Shown: positions 34,312 through 42,497 of the stretch, in pieces
How the letters are laid out: the number at the start of each line of letters is the position of its first letter
Numbering within the stretch: position 1 is the stretch's first letter
Assembly: GCF_014656195.1 (NCBI RefSeq)
Contig: NZ_BNBY01000009.1
Location: 1-64,000 of the forward strand
Direction: 5' to 3'
DNA from: Kitasatospora xanthocidica
GTDB lineage: Bacteria > Actinomycetota > Actinomycetes > Streptomycetales > Streptomycetaceae
DNA: 64,000 nucleotides
The notes under the pieces: generated by a model
The model's database searches: none
Told to the model about the DNA's origin: nothing
The model's input: the letters and a program-made list of their open reading frames with translations, nothing else
Translations under genes and position numbers: made by a program

Positions 34312-35999
34312 TGGCGGGCGAGAGAACGGACCCGCGGCGGACACCGGCCCGGACGGCTCCGGCCCCGACGGCCCTCCGGGGCGGCGGCGGTCCGGAGGCC
34401 GCGACGGTCTTCCGGGGCGCCACCGTCGTGGACGGCACCGGCGCGGACCGCTACCGGGCGGACGTACGGATCGCCGACGGCCTGATCACCGCGATCGGCG
34501 ACCGGCTGGACGCACCCCGGGTGGTGGACGCCGACGGCCTGGTGCTGACCCCCGGCTTCATCGACATGCACGCCCACTCCGACCTCGCCCTGCTGCTCGA
34601 ACCCGAGCATCCGGCCAAGGTCACCCAGGGCGTCACCTGCGAGGTCCTCGGCCAGGACGGCCTCTCCTACGCCCCGGTGGACGACACCACCCTGCCCGGC
34701 CTGCGCTGCCAACTCGCGGGCTGGAACGGCGATCCGGCCGAGCTCGACTGGGACTGGCGCGACGTCGCCGGCTACCTGGACCGGCTCGACCGCACCGGCG
34801 TCGCGGTCAACACCTGCTACCTCGTCCCGCACGGCACGCTGCGCACCCTCGTCATGGGCTGGGCCGACCGCCCGCCCACCCCGGCCGAACTCGACCGGAT
34901 GCGGCAGGTGTTGGCGAGGAGCCTGCTGGACGGCGCGGTCGGCATGTCCAGCGGCCTCAGCTACACCCCCGGGACGTACGCGGACACCGCCGAACTGGTC
35001 GAGCTCTGCGTGATCGTCGCGGCCTACGGGGGTTTCCACGCACCGCACCAACGATCCTACGGGGACGGAGCGTTGGAGGGGTACGAGGAGATGGTGGAGA
35101 TCTCCCGGCGGAGCGGCTGCGGGCTGCACCTGACCCACGCCACGATGAACTTCGGGGTCAACCGGGGCCGGGCCGGCGAGTTGCTGGAGCTGGTCGACCG
35201 GGCGCTGGCCGACGGCGTCGACCTCACCCTGGACAGCTACCCCTACCTGCCCGGCTCCACCACCCTGGCCGCCCTGCTGCCGAGTTGGGCCACCGCGGGC
35301 GGACCGGCGGCGACCCTGACCAGGCTCACCGACCCGGCGCAGTGCGCCCGGATCCGGTACGAGGTGGAGGAGAAGGGCAGCGACGGCTGCCACGGCGTGG
35401 TCACCGACTGGGCGACGATCCAGATCTCCGGCGTCCGGTCGGCGGAACTCGCCCCGGCCGTCGGCCGGACCGTCGCCGAACTCGCCGTCCAGGAGGCGCG
35501 GACCGGCACGGAGGTCTTCCTGGACCTGCTGCGCCGCGACGAGCTGGCCACCACGATCCTCCAGCACGTCGGGCACGAGGAGAACGTCCGGGCGATCATG
35601 CGCCACCGGGCGCACACCGTCGGCAGCGACGGGCTGCTGGTCGGCGCCCGTCCGCACCCCCGGGCCTGGGGCACCTTCCCGCGCTACCTCGGCCGCTACA
35701 GCCGGGAGTTGGGCGTGCTGACGCTGGAGGAGACGGTCGCCCGGATGACCGGCCGGCCCGCCGCCCGGCTGGGCCTGCACCGGCGCGGCGTGATCGCCCC
35801 CGGCCACCACGCCGACCTGGTGCTCCTCGACCCCGAGCGGGTCCGGGACGCCGCCACCTTCGAACACCCCCGGCGGCCCGCCGAGGGCATCGAGTACGTG
35901 TACGTCAACGGCACCGCCGTCGTCCGGCAGGGTCGCACCACCGGAGCCCGCCCCGGGCGTGCCCTGCGCCGCACCGATCGAGGGACCCGAGCCGCATGA
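34311..35999 (+). CDS. N-acyl-D-amino-acid deacylase (D-aminoacylase family)
   Basis: A 562-residue amidohydrolase. It has the metal-binding HxH in GFIDMHAHSDL near residue 85, AVGMSSGLSYTPGTYAD near 210, a histidine in LHLTHATMNFG, and VGSDGLLVGARPHP near 440. The segment GGFHAPHQRSYGDGALEGYEE replaces the usual GGLYATHMRNE of D-aminoacylases, so substrate choice has probably shifted. Inferred role: removing the N-acyl group from N-acetyl-D-glucosaminate or a similar compound before the PLP enzyme acts. About 25 N-terminal residues before the amidohydrolase domain are low complexity. Both ends overlap neighbours (TGATG, ATGA). Confidence 0.87.
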   Translation: MAGERTDPRRTPARTAPAPTALRGGGGPEAATVFRGATVVDGTGADRYRADVRIADGLITAIGDRLDAPRVVDADGLVLTPGFIDMHAHSDLALLLEPEHPAKVTQGVTCEVLGQDGLSYAPVDDTTLPGLRCQLAGWNGDPAELDWDWRDVAGYLDRLDRTGVAVNTCYLVPHGTLRTLVMGWADRPPTPAELDRMRQVLARSLLDGAVGMSSGLSYTPGTYADTAELVELCVIVAAYGGFHAPHQRSYGDGALEGYEEMVEISRRSGCGLHLTHATMNFGVNRGRAGELLELVDRALADGVDLTLDSYPYLPGSTTLAALLPSWATAGGPAATLTRLTDPAQCARIRYEVEEKGSDGCHGVVTDWATIQISGVRSAELAPAVGRTVAELAVQEARTGTEVFLDLLRRDELATTILQHVGHEENVRAIMRHRAHTVGSDGLLVGARPHPRAWGTFPRYLGRYSRELGVLTLEETVARMTGRPAARLGLHRRGVIAPGHHADLVLLDPERVRDAATFEHPRRPAEGIEYVYVNGTAVVRQGRTTGARPGRALRRTDRGTRAA

Positions 36000-36622
36000 A
36001 GACCCTCTCCGCCCTGCGGGACGACCGGGTGATCGCGGTGGTCCGCGCGCCGAGCATCCCGGACGCCGCCGCGCTCTGCGCCGCGCTCGCCGCCGGCGGC
36101 ATCACCTGGACCGAATTCACCTGCACCACACCGGAGGTGACCACGCACCTGCGGCGCGCCGCGCGGGCCGGGCACCGGGTCGCCGTCGGCACCGTGCTGA
36201 CCGCGGAGCAGGCCGAACGGGGGGTCGCGGCCGGAGCGTCCTTCCTGGTCACGCCCGGCTGCCGGCCCGAGGTCGCGGAGGCCGCCGGGGCCGCCGGGGT
36301 GCCGGTGGTCCTCGGGGCGCTCACCCCGACCGAGGTGGCCCGGGCGGTGGACCTCGGCGCCGCCGCCGTCAAGATCTTCCCGGCCAGGGCGTTCGGCCCC
36401 GGCTACTTCAAGGACCTGCGCGGCCCGTACCCGGACGTCCCGCTGGTGGCTTCCGGCGGGGTGAACGCGGGCAACGCCGCCGAGTTCCTGGGGCAGGGCG
36501 CGCTCGCGGTCTGCGCGGGGACGGACGTGGTGCCGCCGGAGGCGGTCGCGGCGGGGGACTGGGCCGAGATCACCCGGCGGGCCCGGGCGTTCACGGCGGC
36601 CTGCGGGGCGGCGCAGGCTTAG
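35996..36622 (+). CDS. eda: KDPG/KHG aldolase
   Basis: A 208-residue class I aldolase that cleaves KDPG to pyruvate and glyceraldehyde-3-phosphate (and often 4-hydroxy-2-oxoglutarate). The Schiff-base lysine is K126 in AAVKIFPARAFG, the catalytic glutamate E40 in WTEFTCTTPE, and GTVLTAEQAERGVAAGASFLVTPG forms the phosphate/pyruvate-binding region. Length is normal. It starts by ATGA overlap with the deacylase and ends the plus-strand operon proper; GH13 follows after 164 bp. Confidence 0.93.
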   Translation: MKTLSALRDDRVIAVVRAPSIPDAAALCAALAAGGITWTEFTCTTPEVTTHLRRAARAGHRVAVGTVLTAEQAERGVAAGASFLVTPGCRPEVAEAAGAAGVPVVLGALTPTEVARAVDLGAAAVKIFPARAFGPGYFKDLRGPYPDVPLVASGGVNAGNAAEFLGQGALAVCAGTDVVPPEAVAAGDWAEITRRARAFTAACGAAQA

Positions 36623-36786
36623 GCGGGCGTGGGGGAGACCCGGTGAAAGGGGCGAGGCGGGCTGTCGGGACGGCCGGGATCGGACGAGAATCGGTGGCAC
36701 CCCGGGTCGGCCGCCAGCCGAGTCGGGCCCGGCTCAGCCCCGCCCGGGTGCACCCCGGGCCAGGACCCGGCAGGAGGACCCCGCCC

Positions 36787-38397
36787 ATGACCTCGACCCG
36801 CCCCGGCCCCGACTGGCTCGCCGACGCCGTCCTCTACCAGATCTATCCGCAGACCTTCGCCGACTCCGACGGTGACGGCATCGGGGACTTCGCCGGCATC
36901 GCCGAGCACCTCGACCACCTCGCCTGGCTCGGCGTCGACACCGTCTGGCTCAACCCCTGCTTCGCCTCGCCGTTCCGCGACGCCGGGTACGACATCACCG
37001 ACTACTTCACCGCCGCCCCGCGCTACGGCAGCACCGAAGGGCTGGTCGCCCTGGTCGAGGCCGCGCGCCGGCGGGGCATCCGGATCCTGCTGGACCTGGT
37101 CGCCGGGCACACCTCCGACCGCCACCCCTGGTTCCTGGCCGCCGCGCAGGACCCGTCCGACCACCGCTACATCTGGTCCGACCGGCGGGTGGACGGCTTC
37201 GTCGCCTCGCCCGGCAGCCGCCCCGGCTGGTACCGGCCGAACTTCTTCGACTGCCAGCCGGCCCTCAACTTCGGCTACGCGCGCAGCAGTCCGGAGGAAC
37301 CCTGGCGTCAGCCGGTGGACGCCGAAGGCCCGCGGGCCAACCGGGCCGCGCTGCGCGACATCATGGCGCACTGGCTCGGCCTCGGGGTGGCCGGCTTCCG
37401 GGTGGACATGGCGTACTCGCTGGTCAAGGACGACCCGGGCAGGGCCGAGACCGGCAAGCTCTGGACCGAGCTGCGGGACTGGCTGGACCGCGCCCACCCC
37501 GACGCCGCGCTGTTCGCCGAGTGGGGCGAGCCGGCCGCCGCCGTCGCCGCCGGCTTCCACGCCGACTTCTTCCTGCACTTCGGCGGCGAGGACCACGGCC
37601 TCCCGCTGCGCTCACTCTGGAACAACAACGGGGGGACGGTCGAGGAGTTCTGGCACCAGGAGGCCTGCTACTTCGAGGCCGAGGGCCGGGGCAGCGCGCA
37701 GCCCTTCCTGGACGCCTGGCGCTCCGCGGCCGAACTCACCGAAGGCAGCGGGCACATCGTGCTGCCCACCGCCAACCACGACTTCTCCCGGCTGGCCGCA
37801 GGACCGCGCACCCAGGAGCAACTCGCCCCGGCCTTCGCCTTCCTGCTCACCTGGCCCACCCTCCCGGCGGTCTACTACGGCGACGAGATCGGCATGCGCT
37901 ACCTGCCCGGCCTGCCGGACACCGAGGGCAGCGTGCTCGGCCCGCGGTTCAACCGGGCCGGTTCGCGCACCCCGATGCAGTGGACGCCCGGTCCGTCGGC
38001 CGGCTTCTCGACGGCCCCGGCCGATCGGCTCTACCTGCCGGTGGACCCGGACCCGCGCCGCCCGGACGTGCTCTCCCAGCGCGCCGACCCCACCTCGCTG
38101 CTGCACACCGTCCGGCGGCTGATCGCCCTGCGGCGGTCGCACCCGGGGCTGGGCACGGCGGGCGGGGTGGAGGTCCGGCACTCCGGCTACCCGCTGGTGT
38201 ACACCCGGGCCGGGCGGTACCTGGTGGCGGTCAACCCGCGGCGGGAGCCGGGGGCCGTACGGCTGGCGGACCTGCGTCCGGGGGAGTCGCTGGGAGTGCC
38301 GCAGGGAGTGCGGCCACTGGACGCGCAGGGCGTGCGGGTGGCGGACGGGGAACTGCGGGCGGACGGGTTCTCGTACGGGGTGTTCGAGCTGCGCTGA
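36787..38397 (+). CDS. GH13 alpha-glucosidase/alpha-amylase family enzyme
   Basis: A 536-residue cytoplasmic glycoside hydrolase 13 (no signal peptide). AVLYQIYPQTFADSDGDGIGDFAG opens the barrel; nucleophile D207 in GFRVDMAYS, acid/base E245 in LFAEWGEP and transition-state D332 in TANHDFSR are all present, as is a C-terminal beta domain. It likely hydrolyses or transfers alpha-glucosyl units; the exact linkage is not readable. ATG 36787 follows CAGGAGGA. The 164-bp gap from eda suggests a partly separate unit, so its link with the amino-sugar acid cluster is only positional. Confidence 0.9.
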   Translation: MTSTRPGPDWLADAVLYQIYPQTFADSDGDGIGDFAGIAEHLDHLAWLGVDTVWLNPCFASPFRDAGYDITDYFTAAPRYGSTEGLVALVEAARRRGIRILLDLVAGHTSDRHPWFLAAAQDPSDHRYIWSDRRVDGFVASPGSRPGWYRPNFFDCQPALNFGYARSSPEEPWRQPVDAEGPRANRAALRDIMAHWLGLGVAGFRVDMAYSLVKDDPGRAETGKLWTELRDWLDRAHPDAALFAEWGEPAAAVAAGFHADFFLHFGGEDHGLPLRSLWNNNGGTVEEFWHQEACYFEAEGRGSAQPFLDAWRSAAELTEGSGHIVLPTANHDFSRLAAGPRTQEQLAPAFAFLLTWPTLPAVYYGDEIGMRYLPGLPDTEGSVLGPRFNRAGSRTPMQWTPGPSAGFSTAPADRLYLPVDPDPRRPDVLSQRADPTSLLHTVRRLIALRRSHPGLGTAGGVEVRHSGYPLVYTRAGRYLVAVNPRREPGAVRLADLRPGESLGVPQGVRPLDAQGVRVADGELRADGFSYGVFELR

Positions 38398-38451
38398 GCG
38401 CGGGAGAGGGGAGCCGGCCGGCGGGGCCGGCTTCCGCCCACCGTCAGATGG

Positions 38452-38508
38452 TTGTAAGCTACATCCGTAGTCGGTTGCATTTGCCATCTTAATTGGTTGC
38501 ATTTACCA
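38452..38508 (+). promoter_or_regulatory. AT-rich promoter with phased direct repeats
   Basis: GGTTGCATTTGCCA (38473-38486) and GGTTGCATTTACCA (38495-38508) are 14-bp direct repeats with a 22-bp period, two helical turns. Upstream TTGTAA (38452-38457) with TTGCAT 17 bp later (38475-38480) could be -35 and -10. TGTA-AGC-TACA (38453-38463 region) is a short inverted repeat. The AT content stands out sharply here, so a tightly regulated promoter for the membrane protein gene is likely. Confidence 0.6.
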
Positions 38509-38556
38509 CCCTTTATGCGACATGCGGAACACTCACCGGAGGACGGTACGAACGCC

Positions 38557-39627
38557 ATGAGCACACCCCAGAACCCCGCCGCGGCGCCCGCACCGGGGCA
38601 CTCGCTCAAACACCTCGCCGTCCACCTGATCACCCCGCTGCTGATGTGCCTCGGCATGGCACTCGCCTACCAGGGCGCCTTCCACCAGCCCGAGCCGCAC
38701 CACCTCGAGGTCGCCGTGGTCGGCACCACGCCGCAGGCGCACGGGCTGGCACAGGCCATCCGGGAGAAGGCCGGGGACGCGCTCGACGTCCGCACCGTCG
38801 ACGACCGCGCCACCGCCGAGCGGCAGCTGCGCGACCGCGACCTCGTCGGCGCCTTCGTGCCGGACGCCAGGAGCCCCGAGCTGATCGTCGCCAAGGGCAA
38901 CTCGGACACCTCCGTGGTGGCCGCCACGGCCGTGTTCACCAACGTCACCGACAAGCAGGGCGTCCCGCTCCACCTCACCGACCTGACCACCCCCGCCGAG
39001 GGCGACCCGACCGGCCAGGGCCTCTTCTTCCTGCTGGTCGCGCTGAGCATCGGCTCGTACGCGAGCGTGGCGGTGATCGGCGCCGCCGGAGCCGCACTGA
39101 GCATGCGGGTCCGGGTGCTGGCCGGGGCGGCGGTCTCCCTCGTGGTGAGCCTGATCGGGATCGTCACCGCCGGGCCGGTGTTCCACGTCGTCGACCACGA
39201 CCTGGCCGCGGTCTGGGCACTGGGCTGGCTCTACTCGGCGGGCATCGTGCTGATCGGCGTCGGCCTGCACAGCTTCCTGCGGAAGTGGACCACGCTCACC
39301 ATGATGGTGCTGTTCGTGATGCTCAACTTCACCTCCTCGGGCGGCATCTACCGGCCCGAGCTGCAGAACGGCTTCTTCGGCGCCCTGCACGGCTTCTGGA
39401 CCGGCGCCGGCTACCTGGAGGGCGCGCGCAGCATCCTGTACTTCGACGGCGGCGCGGGCCTCGGCGGGCACGTGGTGACCCTGCTGCTCTGGCTGCTGCT
39501 GGGCGGGGCGGCCGTGGCGGCCGCGGCGCTGTACGAGGGCCGAGGACGCCGCGGAGCCCGTCCGGCGGAGACGGCGGAGACGGCGGCGGAGGCCGAGGAG
39601 GAGATGGAGGAGGCGGTCGCGGTCTGA
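38557..39627 (+). CDS. YhgE/Pip- or ABC-2-like integral membrane protein
   Basis: A 356-residue membrane protein. One N-terminal helix (about 22-42) is followed by a roughly 110-residue extracytoplasmic domain (VEVAVVGTTPQAHGLAQ to TDLTTPAEGDP), then five or six helices and an acidic cytoplasmic tail (EAEEEMEEAV). This layout matches YhgE/Pip and ABC-2 permease-like proteins, but no ATPase partner is adjacent. ATG 38557 follows GGAGGACGG with a long spacer; the longer frame begins inside the promoter repeats. Function unknown. Confidence 0.75.
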   Translation: MSTPQNPAAAPAPGHSLKHLAVHLITPLLMCLGMALAYQGAFHQPEPHHLEVAVVGTTPQAHGLAQAIREKAGDALDVRTVDDRATAERQLRDRDLVGAFVPDARSPELIVAKGNSDTSVVAATAVFTNVTDKQGVPLHLTDLTTPAEGDPTGQGLFFLLVALSIGSYASVAVIGAAGAALSMRVRVLAGAAVSLVVSLIGIVTAGPVFHVVDHDLAAVWALGWLYSAGIVLIGVGLHSFLRKWTTLTMMVLFVMLNFTSSGGIYRPELQNGFFGALHGFWTGAGYLEGARSILYFDGGAGLGGHVVTLLLWLLLGGAAVAAAALYEGRGRRGARPAETAETAAEAEEEMEEAVAV

Positions 39628-39942
39628 CCGCACCCCCGCAAGGCTTCACCCGTGTCAGGGCATCGGCACCGGGTGGGGATTCGCGGCCCGCGCCCGGCCC
39701 TGGACAAGCCGGACGCGGGCCGCACGCATCGGCCGACGGGGTCAACGCCGGCACGGGGCCCAGGGCGCGGTCCGGTACGCGGTCCGGTACGCGCGGCCCG
39801 GGCCGAGGGTGGGTCGAGGCCGCCGGAAAACCTACGAAACCGGGTTTCCGGCGGCAAGGGTGCGCGCCCGAACGAGAGGTACCCTGCCGGAGACGTCCGA
39901 CCCGGCGGTGGCCCGCCGGTGGCGATCGAGGAGGGGTGTGGG
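39628..39942. other. 315-bp leader region before the GntR gene
   Basis: No gene is supported. It holds two tandem 12-bp copies of GCGGTCCGGTAC (39767-39778, 39779-39790), and a hairpin with perfect 10-bp arms CCGCCGGAAA (39820-39829) and TTTCCGGCGG (39845-39854), which may end transcription of the membrane gene or regulate gntR. TACCCT near 39882 is a possible -10 for gntR. Confidence 0.45.
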
Positions 39943-40698
39943 GTGACGACCATCGGCGGATCGACCCCGCTGCTCGACGCCGCCCTCGCGCCGCTCACCG
40001 ACCTCGGACGGGCCGACGCGGTGGCCCGCCGGATCACCGAGGCGATCGCCCTCGGCCTGGTCGCCGCCGGGGACCAACTGCCCAGCGAGAACGACCTCGC
40101 CGACCAGCTCGGCGTCGCCAACGGCACCGTCCGGGAGGCGCTCGCGCTGCTCCGCGAGGCCGGCCTGATCGAGACCCGGCGCGGCCGCAACGGCGGCAGC
40201 TTCGTCCGCACCCCCGTCGAAGACACCGCGCACCTCCGGCTGGCCCGGCTGCGCGACCTCGCCACGGCCGACCTGCGCGACCTCGGCGACGAGGAACTGG
40301 CCGTCTTCGGCACCGCCGCCCGACTGGCCGCCGAACGCGCCGCCTCCGCCGACCTCGGCCCCCGGCTCACCCGCCTGGTGCACGAGCTGCGCGAGGCCAC
40401 CGGGCCCGCCGAGCGGTGCCGCGCCGACGCCCGCTTCCACATCGAACTCGCCGTCGCCGCCCAGTCGGTGCGCCTCACCCGGCTCGCCGTCCGGCTGCAG
40501 GCCGAGCTCGGCCCGCTGCTCTGGCTGCCCGCCCCGTACGGGCCCGACCAGGAGCGGTTCGCCGAGCAGCACCAGGAGATCCTGGTCGCCGTCCTGGCGG
40601 GCGATGCGGCGGGTGCCCGGGTCGCGGCGGAGACGCACGCCGTCGCCGGTGTGCACCAGCTGGTCCGGGGGCACCTGGAGTTGGCGGAGGTCGGCTGA
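39943..40698 (+). CDS. FadR-subfamily GntR transcriptional regulator
   Basis: A 251-residue regulator: winged helix at about residues 28-90 (RITEAIALGLVAAGDQLPSENDLADQLGVANGTVREALALLREAGLIETRRG) and an all-helical FCD-type effector domain with candidate metal/ligand histidines (RFHIELAVAA, EQHQEIL, AETHAVAGVHQL). GTG 39943 follows GAGGAGGGG. Targets cannot be read; the divergent-operon rule does not apply, as both neighbours read convergently or away. The FCD type often senses organic acids. Confidence 0.9.
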   Translation: MTTIGGSTPLLDAALAPLTDLGRADAVARRITEAIALGLVAAGDQLPSENDLADQLGVANGTVREALALLREAGLIETRRGRNGGSFVRTPVEDTAHLRLARLRDLATADLRDLGDEELAVFGTAARLAAERAASADLGPRLTRLVHELREATGPAERCRADARFHIELAVAAQSVRLTRLAVRLQAELGPLLWLPAPYGPDQERFAEQHQEILVAVLAGDAAGARVAAETHAVAGVHQLVRGHLELAEVG

Positions 40699-40792
40699 CC
40701 GCGGGTCGGGCGGTCGGTGCCGGTGTGGTGGCCCGCAGGGCGCGGTGCGGATGCGGTGCGGGTGCGGCCCATGACATTCAGTGTTGGAGGTT

Positions 40793-41569
40793 TCAGCCGG
40801 TCCGCTTCCCCCGGGCGGGTGGCTCGGTGAAGCAGCAGTCCCCGCAGAGCCCGGCGCCCGGTCCGACCCGGTAGTAGAGGCAGCAGCTGGTCCGGCGGAA
40901 CGCGGTGCCGCGCGGGCCGGTGCGCAGGGTGCCGGTCCCCGCCAGTGGCGGGCGGTCCAGCAGCTCCGCGACCAACGCCCGTGCGGCGCCCGGCGCGTGG
41001 GGGTCCAGCACCCGCAGCGTGCCGGCCAGTGCGGAGGCGGAGTTGCCCAGCAGCAGGCGCGGGGAGAGTGGCGCGGCGGCCCGGACGGCTGCCGCCAGCG
41101 GCTCCAGCCGGCCGACCAGGACGGCCGCGTGGAGCTGGTCGGCCAGGGTGCCGGGGGAGGGACGGGCCGGCTCCGACGGTGTCCAGAGATCGAGCGGGCC
41201 CTGGTCCGGGATCCGTACCCAGGCGCGCTCCAGCGTCGGGACCGTGCCCAGCAGGACGGCCGAGCCGAGGCCCACCGACCAGAAGCGGGCGGCCAGCCCC
41301 AGGTGCAGGATCGAGGCGGCGACCCGGGGTTCGGCGGTGCCGAGCCGCTGCGCCACCACCCGGATCCGGGCGGCCAGCGGCGCGTCCGGGCCGGTGCCGA
41401 ACAACTCGGCCAGCGGGCGGAACCCCTCGGGCGGGGTGCCGTCGGGGGAGGTGTCCAGCGCGAAGTACGGGCCGACGGCGGCGAGCCGGGCGTAGTCGGG
41501 CGGGCGTGGCCCGGGCGCCGGGGCCGAAGGGTCGGATGAGGGGGCCGACGGGTCGGGCGCGGGGTTCAA
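40793..41569 (-). CDS. FhuF-like (2Fe-2S)-binding protein
   Basis: A 258-residue protein whose C-terminus, TSCCLYYRVGPGAGLCGDCCF, gives the CC-X11-C-X2-C pattern of FhuF-type ferric-siderophore reductases. No ATG or GTG fits; TTG 41569 is preceded by GGGGAGGG at proper spacing and overlaps the stop of a 26-codon leader ORF (TTGA). The first 25 residues are Pro/Ser/Ala-rich. It would reduce ferric iron released from siderophores in the cytoplasm. No iron box was seen and no siderophore genes are near. Confidence 0.82.
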   Translation of the reverse strand: MNPAPDPSAPSSDPSAPAPGPRPPDYARLAAVGPYFALDTSPDGTPPEGFRPLAELFGTGPDAPLAARIRVVAQRLGTAEPRVAASILHLGLAARFWSVGLGSAVLLGTVPTLERAWVRIPDQGPLDLWTPSEPARPSPGTLADQLHAAVLVGRLEPLAAAVRAAAPLSPRLLLGNSASALAGTLRVLDPHAPGAARALVAELLDRPPLAGTGTLRTGPRGTAFRRTSCCLYYRVGPGAGLCGDCCFTEPPARGKRTG

Positions 41570-41603
41570 CGGCCCTCCCCTGTGAGGCCGTTGAACCCCG
41601 CGC
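41557..41603 (-). promoter_or_regulatory. Hairpin over the FhuF ribosome-binding site and start
   Basis: Perfect 18-bp inverted repeat, arms 41557-41574 (GCGCGGGGTTCAACGGCC) and 41586-41603, with an 11-nt loop. In the minus-strand mRNA the loop carries the CAGGGGAG Shine-Dalgarno region and the TTG start is inside the 3' arm. Such a structure would hide the start unless opened, for example by a ribosome on the leader ORF. Confidence 0.65.
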
Positions 41604-41646
41604 CGGCTCGGGACGGCCCGGGTGCGGTCGGGCGGTCGGGCGACAT
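41566..41646 (-). CDS. 26-residue leader ORF upstream of the FhuF-like gene
   Basis: ATG 41646 follows an excellent AGGAGG site (spacing 5 nt). It codes for MSPDRPTAPGPSRAGAGF then NGLTGEGR and stops at TGA 41568-41566, which overlaps the TTG start of the FhuF-like gene. No known leader peptide resembles it. Its ribosome would have to pass through the hairpin that holds the downstream start, so it may couple translation of the two. Whether it is translated is not shown. Confidence 0.5.
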   Translation of the reverse strand: MSPDRPTAPGPSRAGAGFNGLTGEGR

Positions 41647-41745
41647 CGGGGCCTCCTGGGGGTCCGGGACGGGGGCGGCGGCCGGGCGGCGGCGTGCTCC
41701 CCGCGGACGGACCGGGAGGCCCCGGAGGGCCCTGGTCGGGAGAGG

Positions 41746-42309
41746 TCAGCCGCGCACGGTGAGGTCGCCACCGGTCGTGCGGATGAACGGTACCGTGCCC
41801 TGGCAGTCGGACACCGGCTGGCCCAGCGCGCCCCAGATCCAGCCGAGCCGGTCCCCGTGCCGGCCGTTGTCCTCGACCGAGAGCGAGACCTTCTGGCCGA
41901 CCACCTCCAGGCCTGGGAACCAGGGCGCCTCGCCCTTGGTGATCACCCCGGTGGCGATCGCCTGCCGGCCGCCGACGCCGAGGCAGGTGATGTCCCCCTC
42001 GAAGTCGGCGACCAGCCGGCCGTCGTGGTGCACGTGGCGGACGTGGAAGTGGCCGCGGGTGCCGCGCGGGTCGGTGTTGGTGGCGGCGCGGGCGTCGACC
42101 GAGATCCGGACCGGGTCGCCGGCGAAGTCGTTGAACGCCGCGGTGAGGACGGTGTCGCCGGTGCCGCGCACGCTCACCGCGCCGAAGTCCTGCGCGGCGA
42201 CTGCGATTTCCCCGCCGGACACGGGCGCGGCGGAGGCCGGGGCGGCGGTGGCGACCGTCGCGGCCAGCAGGAGGAGCGAGGCTGCGGCGGTGGCGAGGCG
42301 ACGGTTCAT
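41746..42309 (-). CDS. Secreted protein of unknown function
   Basis: A 187-residue exported protein: MNRRLATAAASLLLLAATVATAAPASA is a clear signal peptide (cleavage near ASA|AP, residue 28). The mature part is beta-rich, with DFGAVSVRGTGDTVLTAAF, a histidine cluster GHFHVRHVHHDGR and two cysteines far apart (ITCLG, SDCQG) that may form a disulfide. Family not recognised. ATG 42309 follows AAAGGAGA. It is divergent from the sensor kinase gene, so it may belong to that signalling locus. Confidence 0.8.
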   Translation of the reverse strand: MNRRLATAAASLLLLAATVATAAPASAAPVSGGEIAVAAQDFGAVSVRGTGDTVLTAAFNDFAGDPVRISVDARAATNTDPRGTRGHFHVRHVHHDGRLVADFEGDITCLGVGGRQAIATGVITKGEAPWFPGLEVVGQKVSLSVEDNGRHGDRLGWIWGALGQPVSDCQGTVPFIRTTGGDLTVRG

Positions 42310-42497
42310 GGCGGTTCGTTCTCCTTTGGACGGTTGCTTCGACGAGTACGAGTCTGCTGCGGACCGGCCGGGCGATCCTCCCGCTGCGGAGGGGAGTTGG
42401 CGGAGCGCTCCTCCCACCCGGGGAGGAGTCAGGCCTCCCCCGGGAGAGCTGCCCCGGGTGATCTGACGTGGATGATCTGCCCCGTAGGCTCGGCCGG

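Noticed and set aside
38493..40874. 793-codon plus-strand frame across the membrane protein and GntR genes
   Set aside because: Arg/Pro/Gly-rich shadow frame that crosses two well-supported genes and the leader between them.
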